A stretch of 64,000 nt of DNA, taken from positions 124,001 to 188,000 of the forward strand of contig NZ_QQOA01000001.1 in the NCBI RefSeq assembly GCF_003443895.1, written 5' to 3'. Every line of letters begins with the position of its first letter. Positions within the stretch are counted from its first letter, which is position 1. The notes under the pieces were generated by a model, which searched no databases, was not told the origin of the DNA, and saw nothing but the letters and a program-made list of their open reading frames with translations. This DNA comes from Paraburkholderia phosphatilytica (GTDB lineage: Bacteria > Pseudomonadota > Gammaproteobacteria > Burkholderiales > Burkholderiaceae). The translations under genes and the position numbers were made by a program. This document shows positions 17,166-26,183 of this stretch, in pieces.

Positions 17166-18920
17166 TCACGACGAACACACGAGCGAAGGATTGCCCCAGT
17201 CGGCGACGTCGTTCGTCACGCCGTCCGCGGCATCGGTCACCACCAGCCGCAGCGTCTGCCGACCCGCGACGCTCACGCGTACCGTCTTGATCGCCGTCGC
17301 GCCCGTGATCGTGCCGCTGTCGTACAGCATCACGTTGTCGGCCCACACCTGATAGTCGACCGAACCGGCGCCGTTGGCCGCGGCATCGAGCCCGATATCG
17401 GACTGGAACGTCGTGCAGTTGCCGTTCAGCCGATAGACGAGCTGTGCGGGCGCGTTCACCGTCATCCCGTCGAGATACGGCACGCCATGCAGCGACACCG
17501 TCGCCGTGGCGGCGCCGCCGGGCGCCAGCGGAAGCCCCGCGGGGTTGGTCTTGACCTCGACCGCGCCGGACTCGACGGCGTCCCAGATCCAGCTTTGCGG
17601 CGCGAGCGGGCCGTTCTTCGCGACGGGATCGGTGCCGGTCAGCTTCACGAGCACCGCGCCGGTGGCCGGCACTGTCTGCGTGAGGCTTTGCGTGACGGCG
17701 CCGAGACTCGTGCCAGTGGCAAGATTGACCGCCTGCGCGGGGCCGGTGAGGCCAAGGTTCGCGAGCGTCACCGTGATCGACGCGGCGGACGAGCCGCGAT
17801 TGAGCAGCGCGACCGCGCGCGTGCCGGTGGTCGCGAGCGGCTTGGTCCATACCTGCAGCGAACCGCTGCTGTCGGCGCTGTCGAGCACCGCCTGCAACGC
17901 GAGCTTGTCCTGATTGACCGAGATGATGCCCGCGTTGGTCAGGAGCGCCTGGGTGGCCGCGCTTTGACTGCGCACGTCGTTGCCGGCGTTCAGCCCGCTC
18001 GCCATCATCGCCCACATGATGAAGTGCGCGGTGTCCTGATCCTGCGTCATGCCGTTGCCGACTTCGAGCATGTCCATGTCGTTGAAGTAGCCGGGCACCG
18101 CCCACGCCGCGTCCGCCGCGCTGATGTCGATGATCGACGTGACCGACGTGAATTTCGCGCTGATGTCCTGCGACACGCGCGACATGTCGGCCCAGGCCGG
18201 CACGTAAAGCGTGCCGTCGGAAGCGAAATTCGTGACGAGGGTCTGGTTCGCGCTGTACGGATTGATGCTCAGGAACATCTGCCGGCCCGTCGCATCGATG
18301 CCGGCGCGCATCGCGGGAAACGCGCTGAGGTTGCCGCCGCAGTAGTCGAACTTCATGTAGTCGACGCCCCAGTTCGCGAAGGTCTGCGCGTCGACGGCTT
18401 CATGCCCGAGGCTGCCGGCACCCACACCTTGCGGATACGTGGCCGGCCGCGTGCCATGCGAAAGCCCCGCGCACGTATTGGTGCCCGCCGACGTGTACAG
18501 GCCGAACTTCAGGCCCTTGCTGTGCACGTATGCGGCGAGCGCCGCCATGCCGTCGGGGAAGGTCGTCGCGTTTGCGTAGAGCTGGCCGGTCGTCGCGTCG
18601 CGGCCGCCCACCCAGCAGTCGTCGACGGTCACGTACTGATAGCCCGCCGCGGCCATGCCGTTCGACGCAATCGCATCGGCGATCGATTTGACGATCGCTT
18701 CGGTGTCTTTGCACGCGAACGTGTTCCATGAATTCCAGCCCATCGGCGGCGTCATGAAACGTACCTGCGATACGGCGACGCCTTGATCGGGCGTTCCGTT
18801 CGACGTCGCGCCCAGGCTATGCACGTCGGAACCGCATGCGCTAATGAGCACGGAGACAGCGGCCAGCAACACCGCGATGACGAACGACCTGAACGATGCG
18901 ACCACGGCACGCGAATGCAT
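17166..18920 (-). CDS. GH27 alpha-galactosidase lipoprotein with C-terminal NPCBM-like domain
   Basis: 584 residues; the ATG at 18920 follows a very strong AGAGGAGG. The signal peptide ends in a lipobox ISAC (Cys29), so the mature protein is probably a lipoprotein. The catalytic (beta/alpha)8 domain starts at PPMGWNSWNTF. KFDYCGGN carries the nucleophile Asp192, and NDMDMLEVGN the acid/base (Asp283; most family members have NDPDML). After a beta-sandwich, residues about 470-584 form a carbohydrate-binding domain of NPCBM type. It releases terminal alpha-galactose from galactosides at the cell surface or periplasm. It stands alone with no transporter beside it. Confidence 0.9.
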   Translation of the reverse strand: MHSRAVVASFRSFVIAVLLAAVSVLISACGSDVHSLGATSNGTPDQGVAVSQVRFMTPPMGWNSWNTFACKDTEAIVKSIADAIASNGMAAAGYQYVTVDDCWVGGRDATTGQLYANATTFPDGMAALAAYVHSKGLKFGLYTSAGTNTCAGLSHGTRPATYPQGVGAGSLGHEAVDAQTFANWGVDYMKFDYCGGNLSAFPAMRAGIDATGRQMFLSINPYSANQTLVTNFASDGTLYVPAWADMSRVSQDISAKFTSVTSIIDISAADAAWAVPGYFNDMDMLEVGNGMTQDQDTAHFIMWAMMASGLNAGNDVRSQSAATQALLTNAGIISVNQDKLALQAVLDSADSSGSLQVWTKPLATTGTRAVALLNRGSSAASITVTLANLGLTGPAQAVNLATGTSLGAVTQSLTQTVPATGAVLVKLTGTDPVAKNGPLAPQSWIWDAVESGAVEVKTNPAGLPLAPGGAATATVSLHGVPYLDGMTVNAPAQLVYRLNGNCTTFQSDIGLDAAANGAGSVDYQVWADNVMLYDSGTITGATAIKTVRVSVAGRQTLRLVVTDAADGVTNDVADWGNPSLVCSS

Positions 18921-19082
18921 GACGATGCCTCCTCTGACCATGCAGGACTTCATTGCTTCGCTATGCTTAGCGAAATGCATGTTGATGTTGTGAGCGAAGA
19001 CTAAACCCCGCCAGGCAGCGCGCGCAAACTTTAGCGATGCGGGTCACATACCAGGAATGCTGCGTTGCCGAGCCGCAGAAAA

Positions 19083-19100
19083 CGTGCCGTGCACGGCACG
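19083..19100. promoter_or_regulatory. 18-bp perfect palindrome
   Basis: CGTGCCGTGCACGGCACG reads identically on both strands with no spacer. It lies 163 bases upstream of the alpha-galactosidase and about 110 bases before the HigA-type promoter. No T-run follows, so a dimeric repressor or activator site is likelier than a terminator. Confidence 0.45.
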
Positions 19101-19210
19101 ATAGATCGTAGTGGTTGTGGATGCATCGATGTGATGCCTACGGCCGTGACACACCGTGTGCTTAACCATGTGCGCCAATTCTGACGGAAAAGACAAGCGC
19201 CTCTTGTCGC

Positions 19211-19239
19211 TTGACGAAGGGTCAATTCACCGATATCTT
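19211..19239 (+). promoter_or_regulatory. Sigma-70-like promoter with overlapping dyad
   Basis: TTGACG (19211-19216), a 17-base spacer and TATCTT (19234-19239) form a good sigma-70 promoter. The predicted first transcribed base is about 19246, immediately before the ATG at 19247. The -35 box is one arm of the dyad TTGAC-N5-GTCAA (19211-19225), a natural autorepressor site for the HTH protein downstream. Confidence 0.5.
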
Positions 19240-19246
19240 TGCGGCC

Positions 19247-19552
19247 ATGGCAGATTCCGACTTCATCCACCCGGGCATGCTGGTGCGTCAGCATTGCCTG
19301 ATCCGCTTCAACCTCAATGTGACCGAGGGTGCGGCGGTGCTCGGCGTGAGCCGGCAGGCGCTCACCAATCTGCTGAGCGGGAAGGCGGGCATCTCGCCCG
19401 AAATGGCGTTGCGGCTGGACAAGGCATTCGGCGGCGGCGCCGAGACATGGCTGCAACGGCAGCTGCTGCACGATCTGGCCAAAGCCCGCGTGCGCTTCAA
19501 CAACCTCAACGTCGTGCAGATGGTTCCGGAGCAGCAGCAGGCGTTGTTCTAA
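19247..19552 (+). CDS. HigA-type HTH regulator (orphan antitoxin)
   Basis: 101 residues. The HTH is at residues about 25-70 (LNVTEGAAVLGVSRQALTNLLSG), with the HPG motif near the start (FIHPGMLVRQHCL) and the C-terminal helix ETWLQRQLLHDLAKAR diagnostic of HigA antitoxins. A TTG at 19211 is in frame but coincides with the promoter -35 box, so I use the ATG at 19247, which implies a leaderless mRNA. No higB-like toxin gene is present on either side: upstream is a regulatory gap and downstream the convergent MFS gene. It may be a solitary regulator. Confidence 0.82.
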   Translation: MADSDFIHPGMLVRQHCLIRFNLNVTEGAAVLGVSRQALTNLLSGKAGISPEMALRLDKAFGGGAETWLQRQLLHDLAKARVRFNNLNVVQMVPEQQQALF

Positions 19553-19558
19553 CCCACC

Positions 19559-20899
19559 TCAGTCAGCTTCCGCTTCCTCGGCCTCGCTCTTGACGGCAGT
19601 GGAAGCGCTATCCGCGGGCCGCGCCTTCGCGACGCCCTGCTCCGACAGCGGCCCGCCGTCCACGCTCACGCGCAGCCGCATCCCTTCGAACCACACGCGC
19701 AACTGCCGGTGACGGCGCAGATACTGCACGCCCACCAGCGCCGCTGCGAAGCCCGCCGCCGCGCCGACGCCCATCGCCCAGCGCGGCCCGAAATGATCCG
19801 CCACCCAGCCGACCACCGGCGCGCCGAGCGGCGTACCGCCCAGCGCGATCGCGAGCAGGATCGCGATCACGCGGCCGCGCATCGCGGGTTCGGTGGCCAG
19901 TTGCACGAGGCTGTTGGTCGACGTCGTGAAGGTCTGCGCGGAGATGCCAATCACGATCAGCACCGCGCCGAAGAGCCGGTAGTTCGGCATCATCGCGGCG
20001 AGCATGCAGCCGGCCCCGAACACCGTCGCACCGAGCAGCAGCAACGACAGCCGCGGTCGCGCGCGGCGCGCCGCCATCAGCGCGCCGGTCACGGAGCCAA
20101 CCGCCATCGTCGAGCTCAACAAGCCGTACTCGCTCGCGCCGGCATGGAATGCGCTGACCGACATCGTCGAGATGTAGATCGGGAAGTTCAGGCCGAACGT
20201 GCCGATCAGGAACAGCATGGACAACACCGCGCGCAGGTCCGGCCGATTCCACACGTAACGGAAGCCGTCGACGAGTCCGCCCCGCGCGCGCGCCGCGTGC
20301 TCCTTCCGGTGCAGTTCGTGGATGCGCAGGAAGAACAGCGACACGAGCACCGCGACGAACGACGCCGCGTTCAGCAGAAACACCCAGCCGGAACCGACCG
20401 CCGCGATCAGCAGGCCCGCCACCGCGGGGCCGATCATCCGGCCAGCGTTGAACGACGTGGAGTTCAGCGCGACCGCGTTCGACAGGTCCGCTTCGCCGAC
20501 CAGCTCGCCGACGAAAGTCTGCCGCGCGGGCGAATCGAATGCCGTCACGCAGCCGAGCGCGAACGCGAACGCGTACACGTGCCAGAGCTGCACGAAGCCG
20601 CCGACCGTGAAGATGCCGAGGCCGAGCGCCAGCAGGCCGAGGCCGCCTTGCGTCGCGAACAGCAGCTTGCGGCGATCGAAGTTGTCCGCGGCATAACCGG
20701 TCAACGGCAGCAGCAGCACCTGCGGGCCGAACTGCAGCGACATCACGATACCGACCGCCGTCGCGTTGTGATTCGTCAGATGCGTAAGGACGAGCCAGTC
20801 CTGCGCGGTGCGCTGCATCCACGTGCCGACGTTCGACACCAGCGCGCCGCCCGCCCAGAGCCGGTAGTTGTAGACGCGCAGGGAACGGAACGTACTCAC
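19559..20899 (-). CDS. MFS efflux transporter (EntS/DHA3-like)
   Basis: 446 residues with 10-12 membrane segments. The N-terminus FRSLRVYNYRLWAGGALVSNVGTW... and the DRR loop (AADNFDRRKLLF) place it in the DHA3/EntS-like drug or siderophore exporter group. The C-terminal cytoplasmic tail is acidic (SEAEEAEAD). It lies 72 bases downstream of the MarR gene on the same strand, the usual arrangement for a MarR-controlled efflux pump. Its stop is 6 bases from the HigA-type stop on the opposite strand. Confidence 0.88.
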   Translation of the reverse strand: MSTFRSLRVYNYRLWAGGALVSNVGTWMQRTAQDWLVLTHLTNHNATAVGIVMSLQFGPQVLLLPLTGYAADNFDRRKLLFATQGGLGLLALGLGIFTVGGFVQLWHVYAFAFALGCVTAFDSPARQTFVGELVGEADLSNAVALNSTSFNAGRMIGPAVAGLLIAAVGSGWVFLLNAASFVAVLVSLFFLRIHELHRKEHAARARGGLVDGFRYVWNRPDLRAVLSMLFLIGTFGLNFPIYISTMSVSAFHAGASEYGLLSSTMAVGSVTGALMAARRARPRLSLLLLGATVFGAGCMLAAMMPNYRLFGAVLIVIGISAQTFTTSTNSLVQLATEPAMRGRVIAILLAIALGGTPLGAPVVGWVADHFGPRWAMGVGAAAGFAAALVGVQYLRRHRQLRVWFEGMRLRVSVDGGPLSEQGVAKARPADSASTAVKSEAEEAEAD

Positions 20900-20971
20900 C
20901 GTTTCACCCGCGTGACTGGAAGCGAAGCATCAAACGCGGGTGCCGGCATCGAGGTCTCCATGTGCGCTCGC

Positions 20972-21451
20972 TCAGACTTCGAGCAGCCGTTTGAGCAGCT
21001 CGACCGCATCGGCGAGCTGCTGTTGTTCGCTGTCGTCGAGATGCGCGCGGATCGAGCGGAACAGCCAGTCTTCGCGCGCGGCGCGGTTCGCGCGAATCGC
21101 CTTGAGGCACGAGTCGGTGAGCGACAGCACCGTTTGCCGGCCATCTTCAGGGTCCGGCGCGCCGGTCACGAAGCCCGCCGCTTTCAACGCGGCGACGACC
21201 TCGCCCATCGACTGCGAACGGATGCCTTCGGCGCGCGCGAGCGCCGACACCGTGGCGGGCCCTTCGCGTTCGAGCCGCGAGATCACGCGCGTCTGCGACC
21301 ACGTCAGGTCGCCGACGCTCGCTTCCTCGCGCAGCCGGCGCTTGAGCCGGCCGATCAGCACGCGCAATTCGCCGGCGAGGTGCGTGGCGAGTTCGGTCTC
21401 GGCTGCGGTATCGCGGCGGGGTTCGCTGGAAGGTTTGCTGGCGCGGGCCAT
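20972..21451 (-). CDS. MarR-family transcriptional regulator
   Basis: 159 residues from the ATG at 21451. A longer frame begins at 21493, but that start lies against the operator dyad, making the shorter form likelier. The winged HTH is at about 50-115 (SALARAEGIRSQSMGEVVAALKAAGFV) with the beta-wing DPEDGRQTVLSLT. The flanking helices for dimerisation are present. Predicted repressor of itself and the MFS gene downstream, released by a phenolic or drug-like ligand. Confidence 0.9.
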   Translation of the reverse strand: MARASKPSSEPRRDTAAETELATHLAGELRVLIGRLKRRLREEASVGDLTWSQTRVISRLEREGPATVSALARAEGIRSQSMGEVVAALKAAGFVTGAPDPEDGRQTVLSLTDSCLKAIRANRAAREDWLFRSIRAHLDDSEQQQLADAVELLKRLLEV

Positions 21452-21477
21452 GAGGAATCGGGGGGCATTCGAAGATG

Positions 21478-21505
21478 TGAAGGCTACCTTCACAGGTTAC
21501 CTTCA
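21478..21505. promoter_or_regulatory. MarR operator: tandem dyads
   Basis: TGAAGG-CTA-CCTTCA at 21478-21492 is a perfect 6-3-6 inverted repeat. A second, partly degenerate copy of the right arm (TTACCTTCA) ends at 21505, 13 bases (just over one helical turn) further on. Position directly upstream of the MarR start suggests autorepression. Confidence 0.55.
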
Positions 21506-21660
21506 TATGTGGTCGTAGTCAAGGCGACGAGCGCTGCGCGAACGTGGTGTCGCATCGCGCTGCAATGCGCAAACGAATCAGGGGAAAACGAGCCTCAAGC
21601 TGGCGGACGAGCCCGCCGTAAGCACAGCTATCGCCGCACGGGCGCTAACGGAGTCTATCG

Positions 21661-22128
21661 ATGAAAGTTCGCACGCCGCTGATTGCCGCCGCAGCGCTGT
21701 CTGTCGCGCTGGCTTTGACCACGTCGCTCGCGATGGCGGACGCGACTCTCGCCATGAGCGACGCCGATAACAGCGCGGTCTTCGGCGCCGTCACGCTGTC
21801 CGCCAGCCAGCAGACCGACGGCAATGCGTCGCTCGATGGATTCACGGCGGCCGCACTCGGCACCGATGCGCTCGCGAAAATGACCGGCAACGCGGGCGTC
21901 AACATTGCGTCCGGCGCGCTGAATATGCAGACGAATACGATCGCGCTCGCCACCACGCAAGAGGCCGACGTCAGCACGCGGCAAACCGCGATGACGACGG
22001 CGCATATCAGCGGCAATTCGATCGCGTCGCTGGGTGCGGGCGCGTTGCGGGGCGCGTCCGGCAACTTCGGCATCAACGTCGCCGCGGGCGCCGGCAACGT
22101 GCAGATCAACGCGATGATCGTGCATTGA
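21661..22128 (+). CDS. Exported repeat protein, 155 aa, amyloid-like repeats
   Basis: A signal peptide (residues 1-26, ending SLAMA) is followed by a Gly/Ala/Asn/Gln-rich mature protein of about 130 residues. Two copies of GN-x-G-[IV]-N-[IV]-A-x-G-x-x-N-x-Q are visible: GNAGVNIASGALNMQTN near residue 79 and GNFGINVAAGAGNVQIN at the C-terminus. Such NxQ-spaced repeats recall functional-amyloid subunits and their relatives (Fap or curlin style), but I cannot assign the family. It stands alone, with no curli or fap secretion genes nearby. Probably cell-surface or periplasmic. Confidence 0.7.
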   Translation: MKVRTPLIAAAALSVALALTTSLAMADATLAMSDADNSAVFGAVTLSASQQTDGNASLDGFTAAALGTDALAKMTGNAGVNIASGALNMQTNTIALATTQEADVSTRQTAMTTAHISGNSIASLGAGALRGASGNFGINVAAGAGNVQINAMIVH

Positions 22129-22153
22129 GCGGCGCGCCCGCCGCGTCCTTCCG

Positions 22154-23383
<1,230 letters not shown>

Positions 23384-23496
23384 CTATGGCGCAACGCGAT
23401 AGCGGAGATACGTACTATGTATTTTTGAGATAAAGTGCGAGATCTTTCCGCCGACGCACGGCGTTTTTAGACGCCGTTTACAGGGAGGCGACTACG

Positions 23497-23931
23497 CTGG
23501 AACCGTCCCAACAACCGCAGCCTCGCTGCGAACCATCGATGGCACTCGCTCAACGGACCGCCGTGTCCGACGACCTACCGGCCCATGACCGCCAGCGTCA
23601 TGCGCTGGCCGGGCACGACCACAACGTCATTCCGTTTCCATCGCCTCGCCTGCTGCTGCCGGTCACGCTGGTCCGCGATCCGGCCGAGGCGTCGCATCAT
23701 GCGCCGTCGGCGGAACTGGCCGCGCTGCTGCACTCGCCGCTCGGCGTGTACGTGGTCGACACCGACTTCGTGCGCGACGAGATCCGCGTGCTGCTCGACA
23801 TCGCACCCGACGACCTCGACTTCACGCTGCACACGTTGATCCGCACGCTGGCGCGCGGCACCATCGGACGCGTGTCGAAGCGGCGTTCGGCAGGCGACAC
23901 GCATGAGCCTGCGCAGTCGACGTTGCGCTGA
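23497..23931 (+). CDS. Hypothetical protein, 130-144 aa
   Basis: Not recognised. The ATG at 23539 gives 130 residues, but no ribosome site precedes it. A clear GGGAGG at 23483-23488 is correctly spaced for an in-frame CTG at 23497, giving 144 residues; I mark the longer form as a possibility. The body (LHSPLGVYVVDTDFVRDEIRVLLDIAPDDLDFTLHTLIRT) looks like a folded alpha/beta domain, while both ends are polar and probably disordered. No signal or membrane segment. Divergent from pobA. Confidence 0.55.
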   Translation: MEPSQQPQPRCEPSMALAQRTAVSDDLPAHDRQRHALAGHDHNVIPFPSPRLLLPVTLVRDPAEASHHAPSAELAALLHSPLGVYVVDTDFVRDEIRVLLDIAPDDLDFTLHTLIRTLARGTIGRVSKRRSAGDTHEPAQSTLR

Positions 23932-23981
23932 GCTTCCACCCGATTGAATCGATATTTCGTTTCATAAATCTCTGAAATACC

Positions 23982-24010
23982 CTGAGCGCTGACTGCCGGC
24001 GCTTAGGCGT
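23982..24010. repeat. Hairpin between the hypothetical and MerR genes
   Basis: CCTGAGCGC near 23982 and GCGCTTAGG near 24000 pair over nine positions with one G-U, with a loop of about nine bases. There is no downstream T-run on the plus strand. It may be a Rho-dependent or mRNA-stabilising 3' structure for the upstream gene. Confidence 0.3.
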
Positions 24011-24117
24011 CCCTTGCGTACTTCCTCCCCGCCGATCAGGCCCAAAAACTGCTGCAGCCGGCAGCGGCGATGACCCGCTTCCAGGATTCAACGCGCCTTT
24101 TTGGCCTTCGCAAGCGC

Positions 24118-24163
24118 TTGATCGCGATTCGATGAGTCGAAATAATGGTGAATATCGTTTCAC
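24118..24163 (+). promoter_or_regulatory. Promoter and dyad of the MerR-type gene
   Basis: TTGATC (24118-24123), 17 bases, AATAAT (24141-24146): a near-consensus sigma-70 promoter. GTGAA-N6-TTCAC (24148-24163) spans the predicted start site, so a bound repressor would block initiation. A related TCGTTTCA motif recurs near 23957-23964. Confidence 0.5.
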
Positions 24164-24221
24164 AATGCACTATGCTGGCGTTATCGACCGACCAACCCCC
24201 ACCCGGCTGGAGACTGCGCAG

Positions 24222-25208
24222 ATGACCACCGACAACCCCGTATCGACCGAACACCGCTACCGCAGCGGCGAGGCCGCGCGGCTCGCCAAGATGCCGGCCA
24301 CCACGCTGCGCATCTGGGAGCGCCGCTACAACGTGATCGGCCCGTCGCGCAGCGACTCCGGGCAGCGCCTCTATTCGGACGAGGACGTGCGGCGCCTGAT
24401 CCTGCTGAAAGCGCTGGTGCAGTTGGGTCATTCGATCGGCTCGATCGCGCGGCTCGACTACGAAGAACTCGACCGCCTGATGCGCGCGCAGACTGAGAGC
24501 GACGAGCGCGCGGCAGGCAACACGGCAGATGGCGAACCTGCGCGCGTGCGCCTGCTGATGGTCGGTTCGGACGTGGCGCGCCGCGTGTATGCGGCCGAGC
24601 GCAGCGGCCGGCTGATGGGCCGGATCGACGTGATCGAGTTCGACACGCTGGAAGACGCCTGCGCGAACGCCGTACCCGGCAGCGCGGATGCCGTGCTCGT
24701 CCACGTGCTGTCGCTGCGCGAGGAAACCGCCGCGCAGATCTTCGCGCTGCGCGATACGAGCGGCGCGCGCAGCATCGCGGTCGCGTATGGATTCGGTGCG
24801 CGGCAGGCGGCCGAAACGCTGCGGCTCGCGGGCTTCGCGATGTACCGCGACCCGACGAGCAACGCGGAGTATTGCCAGATCGCCGAGGAGCTGTGCGCGG
24901 ATGCGCGCGGCCTGTCCCGCAACCGGCCCGAATCGCGCGCGGCCCGCGCATCGCGGCGCTATTCGGAAGAGGAACTCGAAGCGATCACGACCGGATCCAC
25001 CGCGATCTCGTGCGAATGTCCGCGGCATCTCGCCGAGCTGATCCAGAAGCTCGACGCGTTCGAGCGCTACAGCGACGACTGCATGTCGCGTTCGGTGGAA
25101 GACAGCCTGTTGCACCGCCATCTCGGCGATGTGTCGAACCAGGCGCGCGCGATGATCGAAAGCGCGCTCGCGCGGGTCATCGCCGCGGAGCGCGAGAACG
25201 TGGTGTGA
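24222..25208 (+). CDS. MerR-type regulator with C-terminal sensor-like domain
   Basis: 328 residues, start chosen at MTTDNPVSTEHR with GGAG upstream. The MerR winged HTH is at residues about 14-85 (YRSGEAARLAKMPATTLRIWERRYNVIGPSR). This is the subtype seen in MlrA, LitR and CarH, which carry a cobalamin domain. The C-terminal half (residues 110-240) alternates strands and helices in a B12-binding-like or receiver-like order. It lacks both a DxHxxG cobalamin motif and a receiver phospho-Asp, so the ligand is unknown. Likely autoregulated through the dyad in its own promoter. Confidence 0.8.
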   Translation: MTTDNPVSTEHRYRSGEAARLAKMPATTLRIWERRYNVIGPSRSDSGQRLYSDEDVRRLILLKALVQLGHSIGSIARLDYEELDRLMRAQTESDERAAGNTADGEPARVRLLMVGSDVARRVYAAERSGRLMGRIDVIEFDTLEDACANAVPGSADAVLVHVLSLREETAAQIFALRDTSGARSIAVAYGFGARQAAETLRLAGFAMYRDPTSNAEYCQIAEELCADARGLSRNRPESRAARASRRYSEEELEAITTGSTAISCECPRHLAELIQKLDAFERYSDDCMSRSVEDSLLHRHLGDVSNQARAMIESALARVIAAERENVV

Positions 25209-25255
25209 GCGGGAGTTTTACGCTGCGGTTCGCTTCGCTTCAGAAAATCGCGGTG

Positions 25256-26011
25256 CTAGCCGCCGCGCCGGATCTGCTCGGCGCGCTGTGCATGACGCAG
25301 CGCGCGTGAGTCGCCGCCCAGCGCATCGGTCGCGCGAATCGCGCAGCCGAACAGGCGATCGAGATTGGCTTCGATGAACGCCGCGTCGATGCGCGAGCTC
25401 GGGCCCGCCAGCGTGATGACGCCGCGCAGCGTCTGCTGCACGCCGAACACCGGCATCGAAATGCCCGCCGTTTCGCGCTCGCGCTCGCCGATCGACACGC
25501 AATAGAAGTCCGTGCGAATGCGCTCGAACGCGTCCCCCGGCTCGCCGCCGAACGCCAGCAGCGCGCGGCCGCCGGAGCCGCTGTGCAGCGGCAGCACGTC
25601 GCCCTCGTGCACGTGAAAGCGCACCGAATGCGTCGAGTCGACGCGATGCAGGCATACGCGCACCTCGCCGTCGCGCACATAGAACGACACGCTTTCGCCG
25701 CTTCCTTCCGCGAGCTCACGCATCAGCGGCAGCAGGATGTCGCCGAGATTGAGGCCGCGCTGATACAGCGCGCCGAGCATGAAGGTCGCGGGGCCCAGCT
25801 GGTAGCGGCCATCGTCGAGACGCACCAGCAGCCGGTGCTGGATCAGCGCGCCGGCCAACCGCAACAGCGTGCTCTTGTAGAGACCCGTGCGGGACGCGAG
25901 CTCGGCGAGCGTCAGCGCGGAATCGCTCGGCTTGAACGCGAACAGGATCGAACACGCGCGATCGATGACGGCGACGCCTTCGCTCTTCGGGCTGGTAGGT
26001 TCCGCGGACAT
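25256..26011 (-). CDS. IclR-family transcriptional regulator
   Basis: 251 residues. The N-terminal winged HTH is at residues about 12-75 (LTLAELASRTGLYKSTLLRLAGALI, then DDGRYQLGP), with an IclR effector domain to the end (IGERERETAGISMPVFG...). IclR regulators usually control aromatic or organic-acid catabolism. The closest candidate target here is the nitroreductase starting 173 bases away on the other strand; pobA lies about 2 kb off. The last 47 bases face the MerR gene. Confidence 0.9.
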   Translation of the reverse strand: MSAEPTSPKSEGVAVIDRACSILFAFKPSDSALTLAELASRTGLYKSTLLRLAGALIQHRLLVRLDDGRYQLGPATFMLGALYQRGLNLGDILLPLMRELAEGSGESVSFYVRDGEVRVCLHRVDSTHSVRFHVHEGDVLPLHSGSGGRALLAFGGEPGDAFERIRTDFYCVSIGERERETAGISMPVFGVQQTLRGVITLAGPSSRIDAAFIEANLDRLFGCAIRATDALGGDSRALRHAQRAEQIRRGG

Positions 26012-26183
26012 GCTGCCTCGATCACAGGGGTCGTGGTGAAGGCGACGATTTTACGCGATGTCGCTGCCCGCGAAGCGGTCCGCGGCGCTCGCAGCCGCGC
26101 GCCGATGCGTCCGTCAGCGCGGCGCAATCATCGTCAAGCTAGAATCGTTCGAAGCCGTCCCGCCCCCTTCACGGAGTCACGCC

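Larger units (their letters stand above)
18921..19246. other. Intergenic region between divergent alpha-galactosidase and HigA-type genes
   Basis: 326 bases without a supported gene. It holds the alpha-galactosidase ribosome site at its left edge, an 18-bp perfect palindrome at 19083-19100, and the HigA-type promoter with its operator at 19211-19239. No terminator or small gene was seen in the rest. Confidence 0.6.

Noticed and set aside
14485..17352. 955-codon plus-strand frame across the MHS transporter and cyclase
   Set aside because: Out-of-phase shadow; composition is Arg/Ala-rich without motifs and it crosses two convergent real genes.
19211..19246. TTG start for the HigA-type gene
   Set aside because: The TTG is part of a TTGACG -35 box with a matched -10 17 bases later, so translation from it would require a separate upstream promoter.
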